Under the pieces are notes generated by a model. It made no database searches. It saw only the letters and a list, made by a program, of their open reading frames with translations, and had not been told where the DNA came from. This document shows, piece after piece, positions 9,173 through 20,000 of a stretch of DNA of 64,000 bases. The stretch is taken from assembly GCA_002724925.1 (NCBI GenBank), contig PBQA01000037.1, positions 113,846-177,845 on the forward strand. The letters are read 5' to 3'. Source of the stretch: Oceanospirillaceae bacterium (GTDB lineage Bacteria > Pseudomonadota > Gammaproteobacteria > Pseudomonadales > Oceanobacteraceae). A program made the translations under genes and the position numbers. The first letter of the stretch is position 1, and every line of letters begins with the position of its first letter.

Positions 9173-9823
9173 TTATTTCCAGAAGCCGTTCTCAGCGAGG
9201 AACGCTGGTGTCAGGCGACTTTCATCGTGTGTTTTTTGTCCCAGAAGCTGCTCGAGGTAACGTGCAATCACGTCGACCTCAAGGTGGACTTCTGCTCCGG
9301 CTTCCAGGTCGGCCAGAGTCGTTTCCTGTGCCGTATGAGGCACAATATTCAATTCAAAACCTGTTGCTGTCAGTGCGTTCGTTGTCAGGCTGACACCATC
9401 GACGGTGACTGAGCCTTTAGCGGCAATGTAGCGACGCAGATCGGCGGGCACTTCTATGTCAAAGCGGATTGAGCGCGCATCAGCTTTGCGTCCGCGGACA
9501 ACACCTACACCGTCGACATGACCACTGACAATATGGCCGCCCATGCGGGTCGTTGGCAGCATCGCTTTCTCAAGGTTTACCTTTGTTCCGGGTGACCATT
9601 GAGCAATACGCGTGTGAGCCAGAGACTCTCGTGAAACATCAGCTTCAAAACCGTCGGCATGGGCAGCAACAACGGTCAGGCAGACACCATTGGTTGCAAT
9701 GCTGTCGCCGAGTTTTACGTCGCTCAGATCGAGGTTGCCTGTACTGATCCGAAGACGCAGATCACCTTGCTCAGATCGGGTACTGGCTATTTTACCAACC
9801 GCTTCAATAATACCGGTAAACAC
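9173..9823 (-). CDS. ribE: Riboflavin synthase alpha subunit
   Basis: MFTGIIEAVGKI...GVCLTV...GGHIVSGHVDGVG duplicated lumazine-binding fold. Confidence 0.95.
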   Translation of the reverse strand: MFTGIIEAVGKIASTRSEQGDLRLRISTGNLDLSDVKLGDSIATNGVCLTVVAAHADGFEADVSRESLAHTRIAQWSPGTKVNLEKAMLPTTRMGGHIVSGHVDGVGVVRGRKADARSIRFDIEVPADLRRYIAAKGSVTVDGVSLTTNALTATGFELNIVPHTAQETTLADLEAGAEVHLEVDVIARYLEQLLGQKTHDESRLTPAFLAENGFWK

Positions 9824-9824
9824 G

Positions 9825-10964
9825 TCAGGCCCTTTCTGCTGCAGTGGAAGTATCGGGGCGTAGGGTCAGACGCAGGTCATTTCCGACCATACGAACGTCC
9901 TGCCATTGCCAGCGGATCTGCTGTTTCATCTTGCTGAATGGCAATGATAGCAGTGGCCGCGCGTCACTTCCGAGTAATGTTGGCGCGCAGTATACGATAA
10001 GTTCGTCGGCGAGGCCTGCACTGACAAAGGCGCCGGCGAGTTTTGCGCCGCTTTCTACCAGGATTTCGTTGTTGCCCTCAGAAGCGAGATGGCGCAATAG
10101 TCCTTCGATGTCAGTATTACCATCGAGATCGCCTGCCCAGTAGCCGAGCCGCCCAATAGTTTCATCACGACTGATCGCGGTGACCGGGGGCGTGCGACTG
10201 GCAATCAGGATGTCGCCGGCTTTATCAAAGATGGCGGCCTCGCCGTTCACGCGGTGTGTCCCGTCAATGATTACTCGCAGCGGTTGTCGGCGCAGAGCCT
10301 CTGGAATATCCAGCTCCGCCTCTTCAGGTCGAACCGTCATGGACGGGTTATCAAGAATCACGCTGTCCGCACCTGTAATTATCGCACAGCTTTGTGCTCT
10401 GAGCTTCTGAACGTCCCGTCTCGCGCTACTGCCAGTGATCCATTGGCTCTCGCCGGACGCCATTGCAGTGCGCCCGTCCAGGCTCATGGCGAGCTTGATA
10501 CGCACATAAGGAAGGCCTGTGCGCATGCGCTTCATAAACCCCGCATTAATGGCATCTGCTTCTGGCTCAAGACACGACTCTACAACCTCAATACCAGCTT
10601 GTCTGAGCATCTCGTATCCGCGCCCGGCGACGCTTGGATTCGGGTCGCGGACAGCGCCAACGACTCTGGATACGCCGGCTTTGATCAGCCCTTCTGCGCA
10701 AGGGGGGGTTCGCCCATAGTGACTACAGGGTTCCAGCGTGACGTAGGCGGTCGCGCCTTGTGCTTTATCACCGGCGGCACGCAAAGCGTGAACCTCAGCG
10801 TGGGGTTCGCCGGCTTTCTGGTGCCAGCCTTCGCCGACTTTGATTCCGTCTTTGACGATAACGCAGCCCACGCGCGGGTTAGGACTGGTGGTAAACCGCC
10901 CTTTTTTTGCCAATCGGAGGGCTTCAGCCATCCACTTCACGTCTGCGGTTGACTGGCAGCTCAT
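9825..10964 (-). CDS. ribD: Bifunctional riboflavin deaminase/reductase RibD
   Basis: [15 protein letters not shown]...HAEVHAL...[13 protein letters not shown]. Confidence 0.95.
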   Translation of the reverse strand: MSCQSTADVKWMAEALRLAKKGRFTTSPNPRVGCVIVKDGIKVGEGWHQKAGEPHAEVHALRAAGDKAQGATAYVTLEPCSHYGRTPPCAEGLIKAGVSRVVGAVRDPNPSVAGRGYEMLRQAGIEVVESCLEPEADAINAGFMKRMRTGLPYVRIKLAMSLDGRTAMASGESQWITGSSARRDVQKLRAQSCAIITGADSVILDNPSMTVRPEEAELDIPEALRRQPLRVIIDGTHRVNGEAAIFDKAGDILIASRTPPVTAISRDETIGRLGYWAGDLDGNTDIEGLLRHLASEGNNEILVESGAKLAGAFVSAGLADELIVYCAPTLLGSDARPLLSLPFSKMKQQIRWQWQDVRMVGNDLRLTLRPDTSTAAERA

Positions 10965-11509
10965 GATGATTCCTTCTGGCTGTGATCACTCTCATGGGGG
11001 TCATTGCCTGTCAGAGAGGGCGAATTCTCAACGGCTTTAACAACCGCAGGCGAGGCTGCCTTCAGGCTGATGCGCTCAATCTCGGCGCGGAATTCTTCCA
11101 GATCTTTAAAGCTGCGGTAAACCGACGCAAAACGCACGAACGCGACCTCGTCTAAGGAGCGCAGCTCGTCCATCACCCATTCGCCAACATCACGACTGGC
11201 GACTTCGCGCTCACCCGTGGCTCTGAGCTTTTGTTTGATGTGGGTAATGGCCGCTTCGATGGACTCAATACTGACAGGGCGCTTTTCAAGGGCGCGCTGA
11301 ATGCCAGAGCGAAGTTTGTCTTCATCAAAGGGTTCGCGTTTTCCGTCTTGCTTGATCACTCGCGGCATGACGAGTTCGGCGGTTTCAAAGGTGGTGAAAC
11401 GCTCACCACAGAGGATGCATTCCCGGCGCCGACGGATTTGTTCACCGTCAGCCACAAGACGTGAGTCTATGACTTTGGTTTCCGGATGTGCGCAGAAAGG
11501 GCAATGCAT
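10961..11509 (-). CDS. nrdR: Transcriptional repressor NrdR
   Basis: [40 protein letters not shown]; start set to MHCPFC inside ORF 10961..11557. Confidence 0.95.
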   Translation of the reverse strand: MHCPFCAHPETKVIDSRLVADGEQIRRRRECILCGERFTTFETAELVMPRVIKQDGKREPFDEDKLRSGIQRALEKRPVSIESIEAAITHIKQKLRATGEREVASRDVGEWVMDELRSLDEVAFVRFASVYRSFKDLEEFRAEIERISLKAASPAVVKAVENSPSLTGNDPHESDHSQKESS

Positions 11510-11585
11510 ATTAAAGAGCGTTCCGTTCGAATAAAAGCGGAGGAAATATGGCCGCAATGGTACTCAGGTTCGGTCCATGCAGCAA

Positions 11586-11610
11586 TAAAAAAGGGCCGCT
11601 GATGCGGCCC
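11586..11610 (-). terminator. Rho-independent terminator downstream of PF10118 copy 1
   Basis: On minus strand GGGCCGC atca GCGGCCC TTTTTT. Confidence 0.75.
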
Positions 11611-11649
11611 CCTGACAAGAACGGAATGTTCCGTTTGCCTGTCGGCTGA

Positions 11650-12579
11650 TTAAGCAGCCTTAGTGCGAACGTGCGAAGGGTTCTTGATCTGGTCAGCCAG
11701 CATGCCACCCTCCTGCAGCATTTTTTCACGCCAGTCGTCCAGCAGCTGAACGGTGTCGTGGTCGTTCGGGTGGAAGCCCGGACGGAAGTAATCCATGTAC
11801 TTGAAGAACAACTGAGGGAAGAGACCTTTCCAACCCCACAGGAACCAGAGACCTTTCAGGTTATCCTTCATTTTGAACAGGCTACGGTCTGCCCACATCA
11901 GGCGGATGTGACCCTGACCAACAATCGCGAAGAAGAAGATGGTTGAAACCAGCATCGCGAATACGCGAGTGAAGTAACCGCCGCCGATGGTTTCGTACAC
12001 ATCGTATGCAACAATCTTGTGTTCATTTTCTTCGAGCGCGTGCCACATCCACAGTTTCAGAGCTTCTGGGTCCTGGATGTTTTCCTGGTGGCGTTCGTCA
12101 CGCAGCAGCTGCTCAGCCAGAATCGCTGTGTAGTGCTCAAGCGCTACGGTGATAGCCAGCTGAAGTTTCTTCGGCAGAATCTTGCGGCCCAGCTTGAATA
12201 GCATGCCCAGTTCTTTATCCAGTTTGTTGGCTGGCAGACCATGGCGTTCTGCGATGTCATTGAAAGCCGCGTGCTCTTTCGAGTGCATTGCTTCCTGACC
12301 GATGAAGCCAGACACCTGATCTTTCAGCAGCTGGTCTTTGATCTCGTGACGATAGTTTTTCACGGAATCAACGAAGAAGGTTTCGCCTTCTGGGAATAGT
12401 GAGGACAAAGTCGTCCAGAAAGTCGTCAGGAATGAGTTATCCGCGTACCAGTAGCGCTTGGAATCTTCTGAAAATTCGAAATCCATACGGCGCGGCGGAA
12501 TACCTGCACGCTCACCTGCAGTCATGCGTACCTTGCCAGTTGGGGCAGTAGCGGTAGCTGTAGTAGTCATACGATACAC
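11650..12579 (-). CDS. PF10118 'metal-dependent hydrolase' family protein, copy 1
   Basis: RMTAGERAGIPPRRMDFEF; FIGQEAMHSKEH; ALEHYTAILAEQLL; WHALEENEHKIVAYD; GFHPNDHD. Confidence 0.85.
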   Translation of the reverse strand: MYRMTTTATATAPTGKVRMTAGERAGIPPRRMDFEFSEDSKRYWYADNSFLTTFWTTLSSLFPEGETFFVDSVKNYRHEIKDQLLKDQVSGFIGQEAMHSKEHAAFNDIAERHGLPANKLDKELGMLFKLGRKILPKKLQLAITVALEHYTAILAEQLLRDERHQENIQDPEALKLWMWHALEENEHKIVAYDVYETIGGGYFTRVFAMLVSTIFFFAIVGQGHIRLMWADRSLFKMKDNLKGLWFLWGWKGLFPQLFFKYMDYFRPGFHPNDHDTVQLLDDWREKMLQEGGMLADQIKNPSHVRTKAA

Positions 12580-12920
12580 CTGCTTTGGTTTGTGTTTGTT
12601 GTAGATGTTGTTTTGTTGAGTCTATTAGACGTGGCCAGACTGTCCAGTTGAAGGTATCTCTATGCCAAATTTTGCGCATGGCCGGGGGTGTCTTAAAGAC
12701 AAGGAAGGGTAAGTTGTGGCTCAAATCGCCGTAGCGGGGTGTTAAACAGATGTCTAATAGGTCCGAATCGGTGATTTTCTGTCAAATATGGCAATTTCAG
12801 AGGGGGTTTTTCTTTGCCAGGGGGGTATATAACGGCCAAATCAGATTTACTGAAACTATAGAAAGTAATAGAAATCTGCCGAAGCAGGGTCAGAAACCCG
12901 GCTTCAGCAGTGTAACAGGG

Positions 12921-13874
12921 TCAGCCCTTACGGCTTTTGCTGTACGTTTGTTCGGCTAACAGGCCACCATCGTTCAGCATGCGCTGGCGCCAGCTTTCGA
13001 GCAGCGCTTCGGTATCATGGTCGCTAGGGTGGAAGCCCGGGCGGTAGAAATCGAAGTACTGACGACCCAGGCGAGGGAACAGGCCCTTCCAGCCCCAAAG
13101 AAATTTCAGGCCGCGCCAGTTGGCTTTCCAGTTAGTCAGTTGGCCATCGGCCTTGAGTAGACGAATGTGACCACTGACAACGACGACAGCAAACACCAGT
13201 GTTCCTATCAGCATGGTGCCCACGCGGGTGAAGTAACCACCGCCAACCTGGTTGTAGACATCAAACGCGACGGTCTTGTGTTCGTTTTCTTCGAGCGCGT
13301 GCCACATCCAGAGTTTCAGTGCTTCGCGATCACGAAACATTTCCTGGTGGAAATCTTCACGCAGAAGCTGCTCAGCAATGATCGCGGTGTAATGTTCCAG
13401 AGCCACAGTCAGTGCGAGCTGCATTTTCTTCGGCACATATTTGCGGATCAGGCGGAACAGAACCCCGAGCTCTTTATCCAGCGTTAATGCTGGCAGGCCG
13501 TGCTTTTCAGCCATGTCGTTGAAGGCTTCGTGTTCTTTGCTGTGAAGTGCTTCCTGGCCAATAAAGCCTGAGACTTCGTCTTTCAGTTTCTGATCTTTAA
13601 TGTCTTTGCGGTAGTTCTTTACGCTGTCTACAAAGAAGTCTTCACCTTCTGGGAACAGGGCGGAGAGAGTCACCCAGAACGTGGTCAGAAAGGCGCTGTC
13701 GCCGTACCAGTATTTTGTGGTCTCTTCCGGGAATTCGAAGTCCATGCGGCGGGGCGGAATACCTGCTCGCTCGCCAGCGGTGATGCGTGGAGTTCCCTGT
13801 GCTTGTGTCATAGTAGCCATACGAAAACCTGCCTCTTGTTTTCTATACCTTATTAGGGAGCGCATATCTGTCAT
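12921..13874 (-). CDS. PF10118 family protein, copy 2
   Basis: Same motifs: FIGQEALHSKEH, ALEHYTAIIAEQLL, WHALEENEHKTVAFD, GFHPSDHD. Confidence 0.85.
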   Translation of the reverse strand: MTDMRSLIRYRKQEAGFRMATMTQAQGTPRITAGERAGIPPRRMDFEFPEETTKYWYGDSAFLTTFWVTLSALFPEGEDFFVDSVKNYRKDIKDQKLKDEVSGFIGQEALHSKEHEAFNDMAEKHGLPALTLDKELGVLFRLIRKYVPKKMQLALTVALEHYTAIIAEQLLREDFHQEMFRDREALKLWMWHALEENEHKTVAFDVYNQVGGGYFTRVGTMLIGTLVFAVVVVSGHIRLLKADGQLTNWKANWRGLKFLWGWKGLFPRLGRQYFDFYRPGFHPSDHDTEALLESWRQRMLNDGGLLAEQTYSKSRKG

Positions 13875-13962
13875 TGCGCTATGTCCTACAATTTAGAAGA
13901 AGTTCGCAGATTCAAGAACGTGGCGAGCGGGCAACAATCAGTGAATTATGATCAAAATAAGA

Positions 13963-13988
13963 AATGGCCGGAGTAATTCCGGCCATTG
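13963..13988. terminator. Hairpin/terminator between PF10118 copies 2 and 3
   Basis: AATGGCCGGA-gtaa-TTCCGGCCATT inverted repeat. Confidence 0.5.
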
Positions 13989-14017
13989 CTTATAAGTTAC
14001 CTGATAGAGCGTCTGCT

Positions 14018-14917
14018 TCAGGCAGCTTTGGACTTGCTGTAGGTCTGCTCTGACAGCAGACCGCCATCCTGCAGCATGCGCTCACGCCAGTCTTCCAGTA
14101 GTCTCACTGTGTCGTGATCGTTGGGGTGGAAGCCCGGGCGATAGAAGTCGAGATACTTGAACAACAGGCGTGGGAAGAGGCCTTTCCAGCCCAGCAGTTT
14201 CCAGAAGCCTTTGGCATTGTCTTTGATATCGAAAAGGGTGCCGTTCGCCCACAGCATGCGCAGGTGGCCCTGCCCCACAAAGACAATAAAACCAATGGTG
14301 GCCACGATCATGGCAAAAATACGCGTAAAGTAGCCGCCACCGATCAGTTCGTACACATCGTAGGCCACGGACTTGTGCTCGTTTTCTTCCAGAGCGTGCC
14401 ACATCCAGAGTTTCAGCGCTTCGCGATCCTGAATATTCTCCTGGTGCTCGGTGTCGCGCAGAAGCTGCTCCGCAAGAATTGCAGTGTAGTGTTCCAGAGC
14501 CACTGTGGTCGCCAGCTGTAGCTTCTTCGGAAAGATTTTTTTGGTCAGGCCTAGAAGGCTCCAGAGTTCCTTATCGATGCGACCGCTTGGCAGACCATGA
14601 CGATCCGCCATGTCATTGAATGCCTGATGCTCTTTAGTGTGCAGAGCCTCCTGACCGATAAAGCCGGAGATCTCGTCTTTCAGCTTCTGATCTTTGACAA
14701 CATGACGGTAGTTCTTAACAGAGTCGATAAAGAAGGTTTCACCAGCTGGAAACAGTGCCGAAAGCGTGGTCCAGAACGTGGTCAGAAACGCGTTGTCTGC
14801 ATACCAGTAGCGCTTGGTATCGTCACCAAACTCGAAGTCCATACGACGCGGAGGGATGCCTGCACGCTCGCCAGCGGTCATGCGAGTCGTGGTGGATGTA
14901 GTAGCGGCCTCAGTCAT
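14018..14917 (-). CDS. PF10118 family protein, copy 3
   Basis: FIGQEALHTKEH, ALEHYTAILAEQLL, WHALEENEHKSVAYD, GFHPNDHD. Confidence 0.85.
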   Translation of the reverse strand: MTEAATTSTTTRMTAGERAGIPPRRMDFEFGDDTKRYWYADNAFLTTFWTTLSALFPAGETFFIDSVKNYRHVVKDQKLKDEISGFIGQEALHTKEHQAFNDMADRHGLPSGRIDKELWSLLGLTKKIFPKKLQLATTVALEHYTAILAEQLLRDTEHQENIQDREALKLWMWHALEENEHKSVAYDVYELIGGGYFTRIFAMIVATIGFIVFVGQGHLRMLWANGTLFDIKDNAKGFWKLLGWKGLFPRLLFKYLDFYRPGFHPNDHDTVRLLEDWRERMLQDGGLLSEQTYSKSKAA

Positions 14918-15173
14918 ATTGAAAATCCTGTGTTGTAGTGAGGTTGTTGTTGGTTATCTGAGGCTATTGAACAACTGGCTGGCACGAGAAAGTAGGGGGG
15001 AGCCAGCCAAGATTTTCGAGTGGCAGAGGTGCGTTATATACGTTTCAGGGGTGCTGAACCGACATACTGCTTCTTGCGGGAGTGATGTGAAATCAAAATA
15101 TGATCTGGGTCATTAAATTGCCCAAGGCCAGACAGGTTATATCTGGCCAGCGCATGTCAGAAGGGAGTCTTCT

Positions 15174-15515
15174 TTATGCGCTTTCAGTCAGAGGCTCCTG
15201 TTGCAGCAGGCTGTCTATCGCATGCTGCAGACCAGCTTTCGACTTCTGGTAATTGATTATGTGGCCCCAGCGTTCGAACTGACCTACAGAGAAACCTTCG
15301 GTCAGATCGTTGTAGTAGATGCAGTGACGGCCAGCGGTCGCCAGTACCCAGAATCCACACCCTTCATTGCCCCAGGGGTGCTGTTGCCATAATTCGGCGG
15401 CAGGTAGTCGGATAGCGTTCCAGAAAGGGCGAAAACTCTCCTCCAGCTGGCTTTCATTATGGCTCATCAGGTTAATGAGCTGTACATAGGTCACGGGTTT
15501 CCATGAATCGGACAT
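15174..15515 (-). CDS. Hypothetical protein
   Basis: 113-aa ORF with plausible composition; no recognised family. Confidence 0.5.
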   Translation of the reverse strand: MSDSWKPVTYVQLINLMSHNESQLEESFRPFWNAIRLPAAELWQQHPWGNEGCGFWVLATAGRHCIYYNDLTEGFSVGQFERWGHIINYQKSKAGLQHAIDSLLQQEPLTESA

Positions 15516-15630
15516 GTGGGAATCCTCTGTTGCCGGCTTGGATCTAAAGCGTGACTACTCTATGAAAACTTTGTGACATATGTGTGACGCAGGCCGGGTC
15601 TGAGAGTGACCTGTCTCAAATTTCAGGCAT

Positions 15631-15659
15631 AAAAAAACCGGCCATCTGGCCGGTTTTTC
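15631..15659. terminator. Bidirectional Rho-independent terminator
   Basis: AAAAAACCGGCCA-tc-TGGCCGGTTTTT downstream of glyA. Confidence 0.75.
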
Positions 15660-15672
15660 AGAGATCCAGTGC

Positions 15673-16935
15673 TTACTTGTACACAGGGAACTGTTCGCAA
15701 AGTGCGACAACTTTCTCTTTTACTGATGCTTCAACGGCTTCAGATTCACCTTTCTCCAGACCATCAAGAATGTCGCAGATCCAGCCAGCCAGCTGGGTCG
15801 CCTGCTCTTCTTTGAAACCACGACTGGTAATGGCCGGGCTACCGATACGCAGACCAGAGGTCACGAACGGTGAGCGAGGATCGTTAGGTACAGAGTTCTT
15901 GTTCACAGTGATGTTGGCACGACCCAGAGCCGCGTCTGCATCTTTACCTGTGTACTCTTTACCGATCAGATCAACCAGGAACAGGTGGTCATCAGTACCG
16001 CCAGATACCACGTTGATGCCGCGGCTGATGAAGGTTTCAGCCATCGCTTGAGCATTCTTGACCACCTGAGCCTGGTAGTCTTTGTATTCCTGGCTCATGG
16101 CTTCTTTGAAGCACACTGCTTTTGCGGCGATCACGTGCATCAGTGGGCCACCCTGAGACTCAGGGAATACAGCGAAGTTAAATTTCTTGTTCAGATCTTC
16201 GTCGTCGTTGGCCAGAATCAGGCCGCCACGAGGACCGCGCAGTGTTTTGTGGGTCGTGGTGGTCACGACGTCTGCGATACCCACAGGGGATGGGTATACG
16301 CCAGCCGCAACCAGACCTGCGATGTGTGCCATATCGACAAACAGGTAAGCGCCCACTTCGTCGGCGATCTCACGGAATTTCTTCCAGTCTACGACGCGTG
16401 AGTAGGCAGAGAAGCCAGCAACGATCATTTTAGGCTTGTGCTCACGAGCCAGGCGTTCTACTTCTTCGTAGTCGATTTCGCCAGTTTCTGGGTTCAGACC
16501 GTACTGAACTGCGTTGTATACGCGACCAGAGAAAGATACAGACGCGCCGTGAGTCAGGTGACCACCGTGTGCGAGGCTCATGCCCAGAATTGTATCGCCA
16601 GGCTGACACAATGCGAAGTAAACCGCTGCGTTTGCCTGTGAGCCAGAGTGTGGCTGAACGTTAGCGTAGCCAGCACCGAACAGTTCTTTAGCACGGTCGA
16701 TCGCCAGTTGCTCGATTACGTCGACGTGTTCGCAGCCACCGTAGTAACGCTTGCCTGGGTAACCTTCGGCGTACTTGTTAGTCAGCTGAGAGCCCTGTGC
16801 TTCCATCACGCGTGGGCTGGTGTAGTTTTCAGAGGCGATCAGCTCAATGTGATGCTCCTGACGGGCATCCTCAGACTGCATCGCTGACCACAGATCTGGG
16901 TCGAAATCCGCTATGTTCATATCACGGCTAAACAT
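15673..16935 (-). CDS. glyA: Serine hydroxymethyltransferase
   Basis: [57 protein letters not shown]; start set at MFSRDMNI. Confidence 0.95.
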   Translation of the reverse strand: MFSRDMNIADFDPDLWSAMQSEDARQEHHIELIASENYTSPRVMEAQGSQLTNKYAEGYPGKRYYGGCEHVDVIEQLAIDRAKELFGAGYANVQPHSGSQANAAVYFALCQPGDTILGMSLAHGGHLTHGASVSFSGRVYNAVQYGLNPETGEIDYEEVERLAREHKPKMIVAGFSAYSRVVDWKKFREIADEVGAYLFVDMAHIAGLVAAGVYPSPVGIADVVTTTTHKTLRGPRGGLILANDDEDLNKKFNFAVFPESQGGPLMHVIAAKAVCFKEAMSQEYKDYQAQVVKNAQAMAETFISRGINVVSGGTDDHLFLVDLIGKEYTGKDADAALGRANITVNKNSVPNDPRSPFVTSGLRIGSPAITSRGFKEEQATQLAGWICDILDGLEKGESEAVEASVKEKVVALCEQFPVYK

Positions 16936-17041
16936 CAGGGCTTCCTCAAGTAGGATAATCAGAAATTTTTTGAGGTGCACATTCTACCGCAAAGTTGTGC
17001 GCCTCGCACTTGAGAAGGTGTCATATCAACATGACTGATGT

Positions 17042-20000
17042 TCAGCTGTTGCCAAGATCCTTAATCAGGGTTGTCTCATCGACCGGTTTACTGAAATAGA
17101 ACCCCTGAACCTCTTCGCATTTGGCCATTTGCAGGAAGGTCAGTTGTTCGGCGGTTTCGACCCCCTCAGCAATGATCCCCATACCAAGGTTGTGGCCCAT
17201 GGCAATGATGGTTCGTGAGATCTGAGCGTCGTCGGCGTTCTCTGGCAGGTTCTGGATGAAACTGCGGTCGATTTTCAAGGTATCTACCGGGAACTGCTTG
17301 AGGTAGTTCAGTGAGGAGTAGCCTGTGCCGAAATCGTCAATCGCTGTTTTCACCCCGGCGGCGCGTAAGCCTCGCAGGGTTTCCATGGCCAGCTCGACGT
17401 CTTCCATCAGGATGCTTTCGGTGAGTTCCAGCTCCAACTGTTCTGGCCGTATACCAGTGCGGATGATGATGTCTTTCACCACGTTGAGGAAGTCTTCCGA
17501 ACGGAACTGTCGTGCGGAGACGTTTACCGCAATTCGCTCAAGCCCCAGTTGTTGCTCGGCCTGCCAGCGTACAAAACAACGGCAGCTCTCTTCGAGCACC
17601 CATTGACCAATCGGCACAATAAGCCCAGTGTCCTCGATGATGGGGATAAAGGTGCCGGGCGAGATCATGCCGCGCGTCGGGTGAATCCAGCGTAGCAGCA
17701 CCTCGACGCCGACAGCTTTTTCACTGTCGGTGCGATATTGCGGCTGAAAATAGAGCTGCATTTCGTCACGGGCGAGGGCATGGCGCAGGTCATTTTCCAG
17801 TTCCAGTAACTGGACCGCCTTGCGATTCATGGAGGCTGTGAAGAATTGCATGTTGTCACGCCCCATGTCTTTCGCGTGATACATCGCCATATCGGCATTT
17901 TTCAGCAGCTCAATAACGCTGTTACCGTCATTAGGATAAACAGAGATCCCGATACTGGCGCTGATAAATACTTCACGCTGGTTCAGGTTAAATGACTGAT
18001 GTAGTGATTCCAGAATACGTTCGGCAACGATGATCGCAGTATCTGACGCGGCGTTGTGACTTGGCTGATCCGCGATTGCAATGGTGAATTCATCACCGCC
18101 CATACGACAGACAAGATCACGTTGTTTAACACAGTTACGCAGACGCCCAGCCACTTGCTTCAGTACCTCGTCACCTGCAGGGTGGCCCATTGAGTCGTTA
18201 ATCGGTTTGAAGCGGTCAAGGTCGATAAACAGCAGCACCACCCATAGGCCCTGCTTACGTGCTCGCTTTAGCATGCCATCTAATGTCTCGTGCATCTGAC
18301 TGCGATTTGGCAGGGCCGTCAGGGGATCGTAATACGCAAGCTTGTGGATGCGTTCTTCACTGGCTTTGCGTTCTGTAATGTCTGACATAATGATGATCAG
18401 GCTCTGAACTTCGCGGTTCTGGTCACGAATCGCACTGACTCCGGCCCAGCCAGTACGGATATCGCCCTGGCTGCGGCGATACGAAATTTCGCCTTGCCAG
18501 TAACCATCCACCATCAGGCGCTCGCCGATTTTTTCAATCAGGTCTTCTTCGTATTGTTCTGAAGAAATCAGAAAGTCAGGTGTTTTGCCGGTGACATCTT
18601 CGGCGGAATATCCGGTGATGTGCTGGAAGGCCCGGTTCGTATTGGCGATTCTGAGTTTCTGATCCGTGATCAGGATGGCCTCGTTACTGTTTTCGAACAC
18701 TTCCGCCGCAAGTTGTAGCTCCTGTTCGATGCTACGTGACTCGGTGACATCTCTGCAGATACCTAAAAGCCCTTGTAGCTCTCCCTTATCATTCCAAAGC
18801 AGGCTGGCTTGCAGCTCCAGAAGTACGCGACTGCCATTACTGGCCGAGGCATAGAAGTCTTCCCGAATGACGGTACTGCGACGTTTGGCTGTTTCTGGGC
18901 TGTTGATTGCGATCTGTATCTGGTGCTGCAACGCTTTGCCAAGTCGCTTGAGGTCGGGGCGGGAGAATATCCGGGCGACGCCGCCATTGGTCAGATCTTC
19001 AGGCTGGTATCCCAGCAGGCGCTGCACTGAGGTACTGACGAAATTGAAATTGAGCTGGGCATCGGTGGCCCAGACAATATCATTCATGTTCTCAGCCAGC
19101 AGGCGGTAGCGTCGTTCGCTTTCGACGATCTGTTCCTGCTTTTCAATGTCTGCGGTGACGTCTCTGCCGGTACCTATGTAGCGCTCTACCTTGCCGTCAC
19201 GGTCATAGGTGAATGGCGTATCGCGGAATTTAATCACCCGGATTTCGCCATCGACATTCAGAAAACGGGCGGTGGTTTCAATGGTTTGGCCATTGATGGA
19301 ATTTCTGATGTTTCTGAGTCCGTCGCGGCAGCGTGCGAGGTCGTCTTCAATGACGTAATCCATCCAGCTGCGTTCAATGTATTCGCGGCTATCCGGGAAC
19401 CCTAAGAGTTGCGCAACGTGACGGTTAGAAAAAATGGTTTTCTGTTCCAGGCGGTCGTTAACGTCGAGTACGTAAACCACATCGGGCATGGCCTCCATGA
19501 CATGCATCCAGAACGCTTCGCGTTCACGGATTTTTTCAGTTGCCTGCTTGCGCTCAGTGATATCCAGCATGGTCAGCAACACCTGATGACTGGCATTCGT
19601 GCGGAAGCTGATACTCGCCCAGATATCGATTGAGCGGCCATTACGGTCGCGCAGGGTGAGCTCGCATTCGTTTTGCTGCAGCCGGAGAGACTGACTGCTG
19701 GTCAGCGCTTTCAGTAGAGGCGTCAGGGATTCTGGATGGCGCTGATAATGTGCCCCCATTGCTTCGGCGGTATCGAAATCGCCCAGCTGCAGGGTCGCTT
19801 CATTGACGCTGACTACTTTCAGCGTTTCAACATTGCCATCAAATTCGCTCAGATCCAGAAGGCCATGAGCAATACCGGCTTCTTCAAACAGGGTTTTGTA
19901 GCGGGTTCTGCTATGTTCCAGTGCCGCTTTCGCCTGCTCTGATTCGGTGATGTCCCTGAGTAACCAGACATAGCCACTGACTTGCTTGTTGTCGTAAAGC

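Noticed and set aside
11671-14521. Plus-strand ORFs such as MFIFFERVPHPQFQSF and MIVGVEARAIEVEILEQ
   Set aside because: Recurring antisense of the conserved PF10118 genes; they repeat only because the coding strand repeats.
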